Positions 36,306 to 44,751 of a stretch of 64,000 nt of DNA are shown piece by piece (the stretch's first letter is position 1; every line of letters starts with the position of its first letter). This DNA comes from Sphingobacterium gobiense (GTDB lineage Bacteria > Bacteroidota > Bacteroidia > Sphingobacteriales > Sphingobacteriaceae): assembly GCF_002980575.1 (NCBI RefSeq), contig NZ_PVBS01000003.1:124001-188000 (forward strand), read 5' to 3'. The notes beneath the pieces were generated by a model. It did no database searches, had not been told where the DNA came from, and saw nothing but the letters and a program-made list of their open reading frames with translations. The translations under genes were made by a program, and so were the position numbers.

Positions 36306-37280
36306 CTATTTCACTAGACGCTTCGTTATGTAGTCGTAGCTTTTCTTTATACTTTCAAACTTATTTGGGAGATAGATATCATCTTGTTCCACAAATGCGT
36401 ATTTTAACCCTGATTTATCAGCATAGTCTGCAATTCTGATAAAGTCTATTGCTCCGGCTCCTACTTCCGTATACCTGACTTCTTTCATGATATCTAAAAA
36501 ATCGGCATCATCGTATCCTTCTCCCACAACGGGCTTGGTGTACTGTCTGTCCATGTCCTTTATATGCCACATCGGAAATCGACCTGGATATTTTTCAAAA
36601 TAAGATTGCGGGTTAAGCCCAGCTTTTTCTATCCAAAAAAGGTCTAATTCGAAATCGACGAGGTCTGGCTCGGTAAAAGCGATAAGGATATCCAGCCCCT
36701 TTGTCCCGTTTGCAAAATGCCTAAATTCCCAGAAGTGATTGTGGTAACCGACTTTAATGCCTGCTTTTTTAGCCATTTCGCCAAATCTATTGAGCTGTTC
36801 TGCTGCATATTGGTAATCATCGGGTTTTAGGTTATTTAAGTCATCCATTGGCGTTACGGGGGCCACAATATAGGATTGCCCTAATTGATGGGCAATTTCG
36901 ATATATTTTTCAATATTTTCATACTCGGTTAACTTTCGGTTGAGGTATTTGGACATATCATAGTGCCCACTATGTGTCTTCAGGTTATTGTCGTCCAATA
37001 CTTTTTTCAACTCCGGGATCGGAAGCTTCCAATAAGTGTCTTGGGCGGCGTCAAAACCAAATGTTTCCACGTGTTTATATCCGATTTTTGCGACTGTATT
37101 GAGCGTGTTTATAGGATCTTCATTGATTAAATCACGGATGGAGTATAATTGTATACCTATGTTACTAAAAGGGTCGTCCGTTAATGTAGTCCCCTTACAG
37201 GAAGATAAATATGGACTAAGAAAAGCCGCGGATAAACCTAGACCAGCTTGCTTAAGAAATGTTCTTCTACTGTTGTACAT
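36306..37280 (-). CDS. Secreted sugar phosphate isomerase/epimerase-type TIM barrel with Tat-lipoprotein signal
   Basis: A 324-residue xylose-isomerase-like TIM barrel (AP endonuclease family 2). It starts MYNSRRTFLKQAGLGLSAAF: the SRRTFLK motif (residues 4-10) is a twin-arginine signal and a later LSSC fits a lipobox (Cys28), so a folded, lipid-anchored periplasmic enzyme is suggested. Barrel features include IGIQLYSIRDLI, HSGHYDMSK, YHNHFWEF and WHIKDMD, with metal-binding Glu/Asp/His as usual in the family. A TatC gene lies at 49080-49952. The substrate is unknown. A terminator for frr lies just upstream of its start. Confidence 0.85.
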   Translation of the reverse strand: MYNSRRTFLKQAGLGLSAAFLSPYLSSCKGTTLTDDPFSNIGIQLYSIRDLINEDPINTLNTVAKIGYKHVETFGFDAAQDTYWKLPIPELKKVLDDNNLKTHSGHYDMSKYLNRKLTEYENIEKYIEIAHQLGQSYIVAPVTPMDDLNNLKPDDYQYAAEQLNRFGEMAKKAGIKVGYHNHFWEFRHFANGTKGLDILIAFTEPDLVDFELDLFWIEKAGLNPQSYFEKYPGRFPMWHIKDMDRQYTKPVVGEGYDDADFLDIMKEVRYTEVGAGAIDFIRIADYADKSGLKYAFVEQDDIYLPNKFESIKKSYDYITKRLVK

Positions 37281-37331
37281 ACCTTATTTTAAGAATGTTA
37301 ATCTGCAAGGAAAGTTAATAAAAAATAAACA

Positions 37332-37364
37332 AAAAAAGGATTCTGTTGACTAGAATCCTTTTTT
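37332..37364 (-). terminator. Intrinsic terminator after frr
   Basis: Perfect 13-base arms (37332-37344 and 37352-37364) with a 7-base loop lie between the end of frr and the start of the sugar isomerase gene. On the - strand the stem is followed by a U-rich tract. Confidence 0.85.
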
Positions 37365-37382
37365 ATCGATTATGCTTATGGC

Positions 37383-37946
37383 TTATACAGTCATAATGTC
37401 TTTTTCTTTTACCTCGGCAAGTTGGTCAACTTTAACAATAAAAGCATCCGTTAACTTCTGTACTTCACCTTCTCCTATTTTGATTTCGTCTTCGGATATC
37501 CCTTCTCCTTTTAATTTCTTAATAGATTCGTTAGCATCCTTGCGAATGTTCCGTATCGCTACACGACCTTTTTCAGCTTCTTCCTTTACTTTTTTTACCA
37601 GATCGCGACGACGTTCTTCTGTCAATGGGGGTACAGCCAAGCGAATAATAGAGCCATCATTCTGTGGGTTTAATCCGATATTCGAATCAACAATTGCTTT
37701 CTCAATGGTGCTAATTAAATTTTTTTCCCAAGGCTGGATAACAATAGTCCTAGCGTCGGTAGTATTGACATTACTTACCTGAGAAAGGGGGGTCATACTG
37801 CCGTAATAATCGATGACAATTCCATCTAACATCGCCGGAGATGCTTTCCCAGCTCTAATTTTAGTCAGTTCAGACTCTGTGTGAGCAACGGCCTTGCTCA
37901 TATTCTCTTTACAGTCGTCTAATTCTAAGGATATCAGTTCATTCAT
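37383..37946 (-). CDS. frr: Ribosome-recycling factor
   Basis: A 187-residue protein of the usual RRF length. The N-terminal helices contain MSKAVAHTESELTKIRAGKASPAMLDGI-type motif (the ETELTKIRTGRA region) and the beta-domain contains YYGSMTPLSQVSNVNTTDART. The C-terminal long helices end at KEKDIMTV. RRF splits the post-termination ribosome with EF-G. The gene is 26 bp after pyrH, in the same direction, and ends in a strong terminator. Confidence 0.97.
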   Translation of the reverse strand: MNELISLELDDCKENMSKAVAHTESELTKIRAGKASPAMLDGIVIDYYGSMTPLSQVSNVNTTDARTIVIQPWEKNLISTIEKAIVDSNIGLNPQNDGSIIRLAVPPLTEERRRDLVKKVKEEAEKGRVAIRNIRKDANESIKKLKGEGISEDEIKIGEGEVQKLTDAFIVKVDQLAEVKEKDIMTV

Positions 37947-37972
37947 ATCTTTTGTATTTCTTTTGCATTAGA

Positions 37973-38677
37973 TTAACTAACCACCGTGCCGATATGGTCA
38001 CCATTGGCTAATTTATTCAGATTTCCCGGTTTATTCATATCGAAAACGATGATAGGGAGGCTATTTTCTTGACACAACGTAAAGGCAGTCATATCCATTA
38101 CATTTAAACCTTTCTCGTAAACCTCATGGAAAGAAATCTTATCATAGCGTTGTGCAGAAGGATCTTTTTCTGGATCGGCTGTGTATATCCCATCAACACG
38201 CGTGCCTTTGAGTACAGCATCGGCGTTGATTTCGATCGCACGTAGCGATGCTGCCGTATCAGTCGTGAAATAAGGGTTTCCTGTACCTGCTCCAAAGATA
38301 ACGATTCGTCCTTTTTCCAGGTGCCGCACTGCACGTCTACGAATAAAAGGTTCACAAATCTGTTCCATTTTAATCGCTGTCAGTAAACGGGTTTTTAAAC
38401 CTACTTTTTCCAGCGCATCCTGCAAAGCCATACTGTTAATAACCGTTGCCAACATACCCATATAATCGGCCTGTACGCGATCCATACCCGCTTTTTCAGC
38501 GCTTAATCCCCGATGAATATTACCCCCACCGATAACGATGGCGATTTCTAAACCTTGGCTATGAATTTCTTGAATATCGTTCGCATATTGCATCACCCGA
38601 TTGATGTCGATGCCGTAACTTTGTTCGCCCATTAGGGCTTCTCCGCTGAGTTTGAGTAGGATACGTTTGTATTTCAT
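37973..38677 (-). CDS. pyrH: UMP kinase
   Basis: A 234-residue amino-acid-kinase-fold UMP kinase. The ATG at 38677 ([17 protein letters not shown]) is chosen over one eight codons upstream because the family starts there. Motifs are KLSGEALMG (about 9-17), the glycine-rich [30 protein letters not shown], and [16 protein letters not shown]. It phosphorylates UMP to UDP with hexamer regulation by UTP and GTP. The order pyrH-frr is common in bacteria. A TATCTTTG box lies upstream. Confidence 0.97.
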   Translation of the reverse strand: MKYKRILLKLSGEALMGEQSYGIDINRVMQYANDIQEIHSQGLEIAIVIGGGNIHRGLSAEKAGMDRVQADYMGMLATVINSMALQDALEKVGLKTRLLTAIKMEQICEPFIRRRAVRHLEKGRIVIFGAGTGNPYFTTDTAASLRAIEINADAVLKGTRVDGIYTADPEKDPSAQRYDKISFHEVYEKGLNVMDMTAFTLCQENSLPIIVFDMNKPGNLNKLANGDHIGTVVS

Positions 38678-38705
38678 GATCGTTTTTTGGAATATTTCCA
38701 AAAGC

Positions 38706-38713
38706 CAAAGATA
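38706..38713 (-). promoter_or_regulatory. Bacteroidota-type -7 promoter box (TATCTTTG) upstream of pyrH
   Basis: On the - strand TATCTTTG matches TAnnTTTG, 28 bp before the pyrH ATG. No good -33 TTTG at the expected distance was found. Confidence 0.35.
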
Positions 38714-38760
38714 AAACTTTTTTTCTTGCCTCCCGCGTTTATATTACCCTTTTTTCACGT

Positions 38761-39900
38761 TCATAATTTGTCTTTCGCCGCTTCCACTACCTCTTCATAA
38801 TAGGATTCATAAAGCGGGAGAATTTTGCTTAAATCAAATTCTTTCGCTCGAGCAAAGGCAGCGTCTTTGAAAACTTGTAGGCGGTCACAGTCTTCTAAGA
38901 TGTGAATTGCATGCTTTGCCATATCATCGATATCACCAATATCGCTTAAGAATCCACTTACGCCGTTAATATTTAGTTCGGGTAGCCCTCCGGTGTTAGA
39001 AGAAACAACCGGGACATGGCAGGCCATAGCTTCCAAAGCTGCCAAGCCAAAACTTTCCGAGGAAGAGGGCATTAGGAATAAATCCGAAACGGATAATATT
39101 TCCTCAATAGCATCTTGTTTTCCCAAGAAGCGTACGTTTTGGCTAACGTCTAATTGACGCGCTAGCTCTTCTGTGTTTCGCCGCTCGGGCCCGTCACCAA
39201 CCATCAAAAGTTTACTCGGAATAACCTCGTTGATTTTATGGAAGATGCGAATAACGTCTTGGGTGTTTTTAACTTTCCGGAAATTGGAGGTGTGGATAAT
39301 GATTCGCTCATTTTCAGGAGCTATGGCACGTTTAAAGTGCGATCTGTTCTTATTATGAAAACGAGAAAAATCTATAAAGTTGGGAATTACACGCACATCT
39401 TGGGTAATTTCAAAAGATTCCAATGTCTGTTCGCGTAAATTCTCAGAAACGGCCGTCACCCCATCAGAATGATTTATTGAAAACGTAACTACCGGATTGA
39501 AGCTTTTATCTTTTCCTACCAAGGTAATATCTGTCCCATGCAGGGTCGTCACTACAGGAACATGAATGCCGTATGACGCTAATATCTGTTTCGCTAGATA
39601 GGCGACCGACGCATGTGGAATCGCATAGTGTACATGTAATAAATCCAGTTTTTCGAATCGGACCACGTCTACCAGTTTGCTTGCTAAAGCAGATTCATAG
39701 GGCGAAAAGTCAAATAGGGGATATTGAGCGACAGCAACTTCATGATAGTAAAGGTTTTCTGAAAAGAAATCTAACCGAGCGGGTTGAGAGTAAGTTATGA
39801 AGTGGATTTCATGTCCGTTGGAAGCAAGTGCTTTGCCAAGTTCTGTTGCGACTACGCCGCTTCCGCCAAAAGTAGGATAACATACAATACCTATTTTCAT
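38761..39900 (-). CDS. bshA: N-acetyl-alpha-D-glucosaminyl L-malate synthase (bacillithiol synthesis)
   Basis: A 379-residue GT4 glycosyltransferase. The ATG at 39900 (MKIGIVCYPTFGGSGVVATE) is the correct start; 25 upstream codons in frame are a shadow. The GGSG loop, HEIHFITYSQPARLD, LLHVHYAIPHASVAYLA, the EXE-type region SSSESFGLAALEAMACHVPVVS and NTGGLPELN match BshA closely. It makes GlcNAc-malate, the first step of bacillithiol synthesis, the low-molecular-weight thiol of this phylum. The divergent arfB gene shares the promoter region; a TATCTTTG box lies 42 bp before the ATG. Confidence 0.92.
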   Translation of the reverse strand: MKIGIVCYPTFGGSGVVATELGKALASNGHEIHFITYSQPARLDFFSENLYYHEVAVAQYPLFDFSPYESALASKLVDVVRFEKLDLLHVHYAIPHASVAYLAKQILASYGIHVPVVTTLHGTDITLVGKDKSFNPVVTFSINHSDGVTAVSENLREQTLESFEITQDVRVIPNFIDFSRFHNKNRSHFKRAIAPENERIIIHTSNFRKVKNTQDVIRIFHKINEVIPSKLLMVGDGPERRNTEELARQLDVSQNVRFLGKQDAIEEILSVSDLFLMPSSSESFGLAALEAMACHVPVVSSNTGGLPELNINGVSGFLSDIGDIDDMAKHAIHILEDCDRLQVFKDAAFARAKEFDLSKILPLYESYYEEVVEAAKDKL

Positions 39901-39941
39901 CTGTATAAATTTGTTTTTTAACGGTATGTAAACATACAGCG

Positions 39942-39949
39942 CAAAGATA
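39942..39949 (-). promoter_or_regulatory. Bacteroidota-type -7 promoter box (TATCTTTG) for bshA
   Basis: On the - strand TATCTTTG lies in the bshA/arfB divergent region, 42 bp before the bshA ATG, and matches TAnnTTTG. The -33 element is unclear. Confidence 0.4.
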
Positions 39950-40005
39950 AGGATGCTTTTATAATTGCTTTGCAATAATTGGGGAAAATGATTAAATTTA
40001 AAATT

Positions 40006-40413
40006 ATGGACAATGAATCTTTAAAGAAAGAGCTATCATATAGAACTTCTCGTTCGGGAGGGGCAGGGGGACAGCATGTAAACAAGGTGGAGTCAAAAGT
40101 AACACTTGTCTGGAATGTCAATGAATCAGAAGCCCTGACAGAAGATGAGAAAACACGTGTTCGCCAAAAATTAACGAATCGATTGAATAAAGAAGGCTTT
40201 TTGCAAATGGAGGCTTCAACCGAAAGAAGCCAAACGAAGAATAAGGAGATCGTCACCGCCCGTTTCTTTGATCTTCTCCATCATGCGTTAAAAAGAGAAA
40301 AGAAACGGGTAGCAACCAAAATTCCTAAATCTCAAATTCTGGATCGACTAGATAGAAAGAAAAAACAATCTCAAAAGAAGCAGAATCGTAGAAAGAAACT
40401 CAACTTTGATTAA
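40006..40413 (+). CDS. arfB: Ribosome-rescue peptidyl-tRNA hydrolase ArfB
   Basis: A 135-residue protein with the GGQ release-factor motif (residues 21-23, SGGAGGQHVNKVESK) and a long basic C-terminal tail (KRVATKIPKSQILDRLDRKKKQ) that enters the mRNA channel. This is the ArfB/YaeJ-type rescue factor that frees stalled ribosomes. The ATG at 40006 (MDNESLKKEL) best matches family length; ATG at 39988 adds six residues. It is divergent from bshA and ends 14 bp before the convergent small protein. Confidence 0.92.
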   Translation: MDNESLKKELSYRTSRSGGAGGQHVNKVESKVTLVWNVNESEALTEDEKTRVRQKLTNRLNKEGFLQMEASTERSQTKNKEIVTARFFDLLHHALKREKKRVATKIPKSQILDRLDRKKKQSQKKQNRRKKLNFD

Positions 40414-40427
40414 CAACAGCATATCTC

Positions 40428-40703
40428 CTATTCCCGGAAATGACTTACAGTGAGCGGCCGCCCATGTTCATCTTTTTCAAAGGCAGCCAAAAAGGCCACT
40501 TTATGTCCTTCCAAATGCAGGAATCTAGAAATGAAATCCTCATTACGCTGGGTTGATTCTATGCGTAATATAAAATCTTCATCGTCCAAATCCACTGTCG
40601 CAAATTTGATGTCCTTTGACACTTGATAGAGTTTAGCAATTAAGTGAGAACGCTCTAAAATTGTCCGAATTGAGGTTTTGAAAATCAATACATACTTGTT
40701 CAT
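40428..40703 (-). CDS. Small hypothetical protein, possibly ferredoxin-fold
   Basis: A 91-residue protein starting MNKYVLIFKTSIRTILERSH at 40703; a longer upstream frame lacks similarity to it and reads into AT-rich DNA. The pattern of alternating strands and helices (KYVLIFKTSI, ..., IKFATVDLDDEDFILRIES, ..., FLHLEGHKVAFLAAF) looks like a small alpha/beta ferredoxin-like fold. No Cys is present. I do not recognise a characterised family. It may be a single-gene transcript, with a hairpin region upstream (40808-40842) and no obvious partner. Confidence 0.55.
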   Translation of the reverse strand: MNKYVLIFKTSIRTILERSHLIAKLYQVSKDIKFATVDLDDEDFILRIESTQRNEDFISRFLHLEGHKVAFLAAFEKDEHGRPLTVSHFRE

Positions 40704-40807
40704 CAGTAGACTATTTTTTTTTGAATATGAATACCACCAGATTAACCTACCCAACAACCAAAACAAATATGCATGAAACGTATTGGAATTTTTAAGGAAA
40801 TTCGGTC

Positions 40808-40842
40808 GAAACGGACAAAATATCGGCTGAACCGTCCGTTTC
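40808..40842. other. Inverted repeat between the small hypothetical gene and the LytTR gene
   Basis: A 9-bp perfect inverted repeat (40808-40816 and 40834-40842) with a 17-base loop sits just downstream of the LytTR response-regulator gene on the - strand. There is no U-tract. It may be an end structure of that transcript or a binding dyad. Confidence 0.35.
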
Positions 40843-40878
40843 TTCGGCGAACCAACTCATTATAGCCAGAATCTCAAA

Positions 40879-41637
40879 TTATCCCTCCAGCCATTGGATA
40901 AAAGCATGGTACTTCTCCTTACTTACCGAAATCTTAATGGAATGGTTAACACGCAAATTGAGGACAAGTTTACGGGAGAGTCCTAGGTTCGCAAAAGCAA
41001 TCGCAACACGATTTAGAATATGTTGCCGGTTTACTCGGAAGAAATCGTCGCCAAGTAAATGTTCCATTTCTTCTAGCGACTTATTGATGAGGTATTCCTT
41101 GCCACTGTGTGTTTTGACGAAAACATTGTCGAACTCGATGTAACAAAGGGCGATATCAGCGATTTGAATGGGAATGATCTTGTCTCCGTGTATGACAACC
41201 AAAGACTTTTTGGTTCTTTCGGTTATTTTATGCGTATTGCTTACCGAATGAACCAGATCTAACGTAGTTTTATTAAACGTCTGCCGTAAGAGACGGTACT
41301 TTTCTAATGTCTTATGGATGCTTTCGTCAGAAAATGGTTTTAAAATGTAATCTAGTCCAAAATGTTGGAAAGCCTCCATCATATATTGGTTATAAGCGGT
41401 GCAAAACACAATGGGAGCAGTGGGAGGAATGGTTTTGAATATATCGAAAGATTCGCCATCCCCAAGCTGAATATCGCTAAAGATAAGGTCGACGGGTTGC
41501 GCAGTTTTAAAATAGGTTATCGCCTCCCGTACGCTTGTTAAGCGGGCAGAGAGTTGCATGTTCGGTTCTAAACGTTTCAGTGTCGAACATAAATCTTCAG
41601 CCGTCAAATCTTCGTCTTCAATGATGATCGTTCTCAT
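40879..41637 (-). CDS. LytTR-type response regulator
   Basis: A 252-residue LytTR response regulator. The ATG at 41637 (MRTIIIEDEDLTAEDL) is used; an upstream alternative adds nine residues. The receiver (1-120) has acidic residues EDED near the start, the phospho-acceptor D55 (LIFSDIQLGDG) and K in LKPF (about 104). The LytTR DNA-binding domain (about 150-250) has HGDKIIPIQIADIALCYIEFDNVFVKT and FFRVNRQHILN. It overlaps the histidine kinase gene by 20 bp, so the pair is translated together. The target genes are unknown; it lies next to the blaI gene on the other strand. Confidence 0.92.
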   Translation of the reverse strand: MRTIIIEDEDLTAEDLCSTLKRLEPNMQLSARLTSVREAITYFKTAQPVDLIFSDIQLGDGESFDIFKTIPPTAPIVFCTAYNQYMMEAFQHFGLDYILKPFSDESIHKTLEKYRLLRQTFNKTTLDLVHSVSNTHKITERTKKSLVVIHGDKIIPIQIADIALCYIEFDNVFVKTHSGKEYLINKSLEEMEHLLGDDFFRVNRQHILNRVAIAFANLGLSRKLVLNLRVNHSIKISVSKEKYHAFIQWLEG

Positions 41638-42679
41638 GTTGGATAAGTTTAAGCCGTACCTCAAAAGTAGTTCGGTTTTCGTGGATAATTACACTATCTT
41701 GAAGATAATAGCTAAACCGCTCTTTGAGGTTGTTCAGTCCATAATTATTATTGTCGTCCATAGATGGTTTGCGTAAACAGGTGTTGTTGCTGACCACGAC
41801 CCAGCCTGCTCGCTCACGAATTGTAATAAATAGCGGACGATCAATCGTATAAAAATTATGTTTCAGTGCATTATCAACCAATGGTTGCAAGGAAAAAATC
41901 GGAAGTAGGTCTTGGTAAACATGCTCTGAAACTTGAATATCAAACTGTATCGCATCGTTAAATCGAAGTTTTTGCATGGACATATAATCTTCGCAGAGTT
42001 TGAGTTCTTGTTTGACAGTTGCCAGCCCATCCTCAGAGGTCATGAAACTTCCCCGTAAATAATCTGATAATTGCAATAAATAAGGCTCTGCTTTAGCGCT
42101 ATCTTTTTTTATAAGCGATTTTAAACTGGAAAGGGCGTTGAATAAAAAATGAGGTTGTACCTGTTGACGTAACATCTGGTTGACTGCCCGTTCTTTTAGT
42201 TTATCCAATTTCGATCGTTCTAGCTCGAGTTGGTTTTTAAAATAATCCGTCATTAAAAAATATAACCAAAGCAATACGATAAAATTCAAGATAACAGCCC
42301 TAAAACCTGCAAGAAGAAAGAGATTAAAGATAGAGCCCGTGATAATTTTGCGTTCCTGGGGTGTCAGCAAGCCTGAGTGAAGGAAAAAGACTACTAGCGT
42401 TAAAGATATAGTAAAGGTGATAATAAAACTTAGTATTTTCACCTTGAAAGGGGACTTAATGGGATCCTTGACGTCAAAATGCACATGAAGTGCGAGATTA
42501 CTCACAATAATTCCAAAAAATGCTGCAAATCCTGCGCACGTATTGAGCCAAAAATGAGCTTGATCCTGATATAGCAGCGCATCGATAATCGATATGGATA
42601 CGATACAAAGTGAAAATACTACGCTACGCTGAATCCAACACTTTAGCGGATAACGATGCTGGTTACGTATAAAACCCAT
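41618..42679 (-). CDS. LytS-type sensor histidine kinase
   Basis: A 353-residue membrane kinase with four to five hydrophobic helices (about 15-160), then a His_kinase domain with the phospho-accepting QPHFLFNALSSLKSLI (about 180-195) and an ATP-binding part: NALKHNFY and GLNNLKERF. It pairs with the LytTR regulator whose gene overlaps its 3' end. The signal is unknown. Its start is 204 bp from the blaI ATG and the region between holds the BlaI-type dyads. Confidence 0.9.
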   Translation of the reverse strand: MGFIRNQHRYPLKCWIQRSVVFSLCIVSISIIDALLYQDQAHFWLNTCAGFAAFFGIIVSNLALHVHFDVKDPIKSPFKVKILSFIITFTISLTLVVFFLHSGLLTPQERKIITGSIFNLFLLAGFRAVILNFIVLLWLYFLMTDYFKNQLELERSKLDKLKERAVNQMLRQQVQPHFLFNALSSLKSLIKKDSAKAEPYLLQLSDYLRGSFMTSEDGLATVKQELKLCEDYMSMQKLRFNDAIQFDIQVSEHVYQDLLPIFSLQPLVDNALKHNFYTIDRPLFITIRERAGWVVVSNNTCLRKPSMDDNNNYGLNNLKERFSYYLQDSVIIHENRTTFEVRLKLIQHENDHH

Positions 42680-42790
42680 GTATAATAATTTTTACAGATG
42701 ACAAAGATAATGGAATATTTTTATTGCAGCCGACGTCTCAACTAGATTGATTGTTCAAATACAGAGGATTTTACACAACTATTTTTTAAA

Positions 42791-42828
42791 AACTAAAAAA
42801 TTAGTTGTATAACTAAAAAAATAGTTAT
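42791..42828. promoter_or_regulatory. Two tandem operator-like dyads upstream of blaI
   Basis: The first dyad is AACTAA-4-TTAGTT (42791-42806), the second ATAACTA-6-TAGTTAT (42809-42828). The centres are 20 bp apart, about two helical turns. Both share TAACTA/TAGTT arms, as expected for two dimer sites of one repressor. They lie 56-93 bp before the blaI ATG. BlaI/MecI repressors bind similar short inverted repeats, so they are the natural candidates. AT-rich sequence lowers certainty. Confidence 0.5.
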
Positions 42829-42883
42829 AAGTTTGTTCTTACAATCGATTGCAGGCAATATTGTCTTTTTAATAAATAGCGTT

Positions 42884-43255
42884 ATGGACGAAATAAAAGA
42901 ACTTACAAAGGCGGAGGAACAGATCATGCAGGAACTATGGAACATGAGGGGAGGATTCGTGAAAGAAATCATAGTCCGATTGCCAGATCCTAAGCCAGCT
43001 TATAATACAGTATCTACCATCATTCGTATTCTAGAAACCAAGGGTTTCGTAGAACATGAGTCTTTTGGCAAAAGCCATCGCTATTTGCCTAAGATTAGCA
43101 AAGAAGAATATAAGAAGTTAATTACAGGAAAACTCTTGCAGAATTATTTCGATAATTCCACAACGAGTATGCTATCTTTCTTTTTGGAAGAAAAGAAAAT
43201 GAATGTAAAAGAATTGGATGAGATCATGCAGATCATCCAGCGGAATAAGAAATAA
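42884..43255 (+). CDS. BlaI/MecI-family repressor
   Basis: A 123-residue winged helix repressor starting MDEIKELTKAEEQIMQELWN at 42884; the longer upstream frame (17 codons) is leader sequence. The DNA-binding domain (about 7-75) has VKEIIVRLPDPKPAYNTVST for the recognition helix. The C-terminal helices dimerise. It is 10 bp before the BlaR1-TonB gene, so they are one operon. Known BlaI repressors are cleaved on signal from a BlaR1 peptidase. Here the signal may not be a beta-lactam, since no beta-lactamase gene is nearby. Confidence 0.92.
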   Translation: MDEIKELTKAEEQIMQELWNMRGGFVKEIIVRLPDPKPAYNTVSTIIRILETKGFVEHESFGKSHRYLPKISKEEYKKLITGKLLQNYFDNSTTSMLSFFLEEKKMNVKELDEIMQIIQRNKK

Positions 43256-43265
43256 AATTTAAGCT

Positions 43266-44636
43266 ATGACGTACTTGATTTTAGCAAACTTATCGTTGAT
43301 GCTGTTCTTTGGAATATACATACTAGTGCTGAAACGCCTTACGTTTTTTCAGTGGAACAGGATCTATTTACTGAGCGCAATAGTTGTTTCATTCGCGATA
43401 CCGCTGTTACAATTTGTAGATTTGAGCCATCACAGGGAAGTATATCGACCATTGGCAATGATCGACTTTGCAGAAATGGACACCGTGAGCCTAGCGGATG
43501 AGGCGGCACATAACCATTCTTGGTCGCCTATGGACTGGGTTCGACTGGTTTATATCGCAGGAGCAGGATTGATGTTACTCTGGCTAGGTATCCGGTTGTA
43601 TCGCGTGTTGAGCGCCTTCGGAGGTAACATTTCAGAACATCGGAGTTTTTCTTTTTTCAACCGGGTGTTCATTGCCGAGGATATGCAACGTCGGGATGTT
43701 ATCGCTTCGCATGAGCGTATCCATATAAAGCAGGGTCACAGTTATGACATTCTGTTTTTGGAAGTCGTGCGCGTATTCAATTGGTTCAACCCGATTTTTT
43801 ATTTCTACTTGAAAGAACTTAAGTTTCAACATGAATGTATCGCTGATGAGGCTTGTGCGAGAGACAAGGTAACTTACGCTGAACTCTTGGTCTCGAATGC
43901 GATGCGTGTTTCTCGTAGTGTATTGGTGCACGAGTTTTCCAATAAATCATTTTTAAAACAACGTATTATGATGTTATTCAAAAATAAATCGAAGAAAATA
44001 AACCGAATTAGTTACATGATGATCCTGCCTGCCTTGCTATTGATAAGTGGGGTGGCAGTGGCATTCAACGTCTCTATCAGAGACACAATGGAGGCTAAGA
44101 TAGAACATTTGGAACAGTTGGAGAATATATCACCTAATGAACCACTAACCTCTTTGAATGAGGTGATGGATGATATTACCCAGCAGCGGGGTACAACGAA
44201 ACGTAAAGTAGTGAGTCGCTCAGGGGAAATAATACCCAAAGGAAGCTTCAGTCAAGCGGAACACCAGCGAACCGTTGCAGAAGTTACTATAGTTCCGCAG
44301 CAGAAGGAAGATACGGCGCGGGTATTTACGGCCGTCGAAGTTAATCCAGAACCAAAGGGAGGCCTAAAAGCCTTTCGTGAATGGGTAGGCGAAAATTATC
44401 ATTATCCTCAAGTCGCAATAGATGCAGGTGTAAAAGGGCGGGTTGTCATTTCTTTTATTGTGGAAGCCGATGGCCAGCTAAGTGATTTTAAAATTGTAGA
44501 GGATCTTGGTTATGGGACGGGCGAGGAGGCAATCAAGATTCTTAAGAAAGCCGAGGCTTGGCGGCCAGGAATACAAAATGGTCGAAAAGTGCGTGTCGCT
44601 TATACTTTACCTATAAACATGAATCTTCAAAAATAG
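43266..44636 (+). CDS. BlaR1-type M56 peptidase fused to a TonB C-terminal domain
   Basis: A 456-residue protein. It has N-terminal helices (about 5-52 and 90-112), then an M56 zinc peptidase with H149-E150-x-x-H153 (SHERIHIKQGH) and an acidic partner in HECIADEA (about 189-196), a further helix (about 247-268), and at the end a TonB C-terminal domain (about 365-456, GRVVISFIVEADGQLSDFKI). BlaR1 sensors normally carry a penicillin-binding domain at this end; here it is replaced by TonB, which is common in Bacteroidota. It may link outer-membrane activity to BlaI control. A long terminator follows. Confidence 0.9.
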   Translation: MTYLILANLSLMLFFGIYILVLKRLTFFQWNRIYLLSAIVVSFAIPLLQFVDLSHHREVYRPLAMIDFAEMDTVSLADEAAHNHSWSPMDWVRLVYIAGAGLMLLWLGIRLYRVLSAFGGNISEHRSFSFFNRVFIAEDMQRRDVIASHERIHIKQGHSYDILFLEVVRVFNWFNPIFYFYLKELKFQHECIADEACARDKVTYAELLVSNAMRVSRSVLVHEFSNKSFLKQRIMMLFKNKSKKINRISYMMILPALLLISGVAVAFNVSIRDTMEAKIEHLEQLENISPNEPLTSLNEVMDDITQQRGTTKRKVVSRSGEIIPKGSFSQAEHQRTVAEVTIVPQQKEDTARVFTAVEVNPEPKGGLKAFREWVGENYHYPQVAIDAGVKGRVVISFIVEADGQLSDFKIVEDLGYGTGEEAIKILKKAEAWRPGIQNGRKVRVAYTLPINMNLQK

Positions 44637-44688
44637 TGTATTCCGTCTCACGTCGCTATAAGATGGAGTAGGGGAATCAAGGTCCGGT

Positions 44689-44736
44689 AAATCCAAGATC
44701 GAGATAGGGCATCCCATCTTGATCTTGGATTTTTTA
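44689..44736 (+). terminator. Intrinsic terminator after the BlaR1-TonB gene
   Basis: Long arms (12 bp: 44689-44700 with 44721-44732, extended by the AGAT/ATCT and GGG/CCC inner pairs) are followed by a run of T. It ends the blaI-blaR1 operon and lies before the convergent cbpM stop at 44752. Confidence 0.85.
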
Positions 44737-44751
44737 TTCTGAGGAAGAGAT

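Noticed and set aside
43266..44636. Reading the blaI-blaR1 pair as a beta-lactam resistance system.
   Set aside because: No beta-lactamase or penicillin-binding domain is nearby, and the sensor has a TonB domain in place of the penicillin-binding domain.
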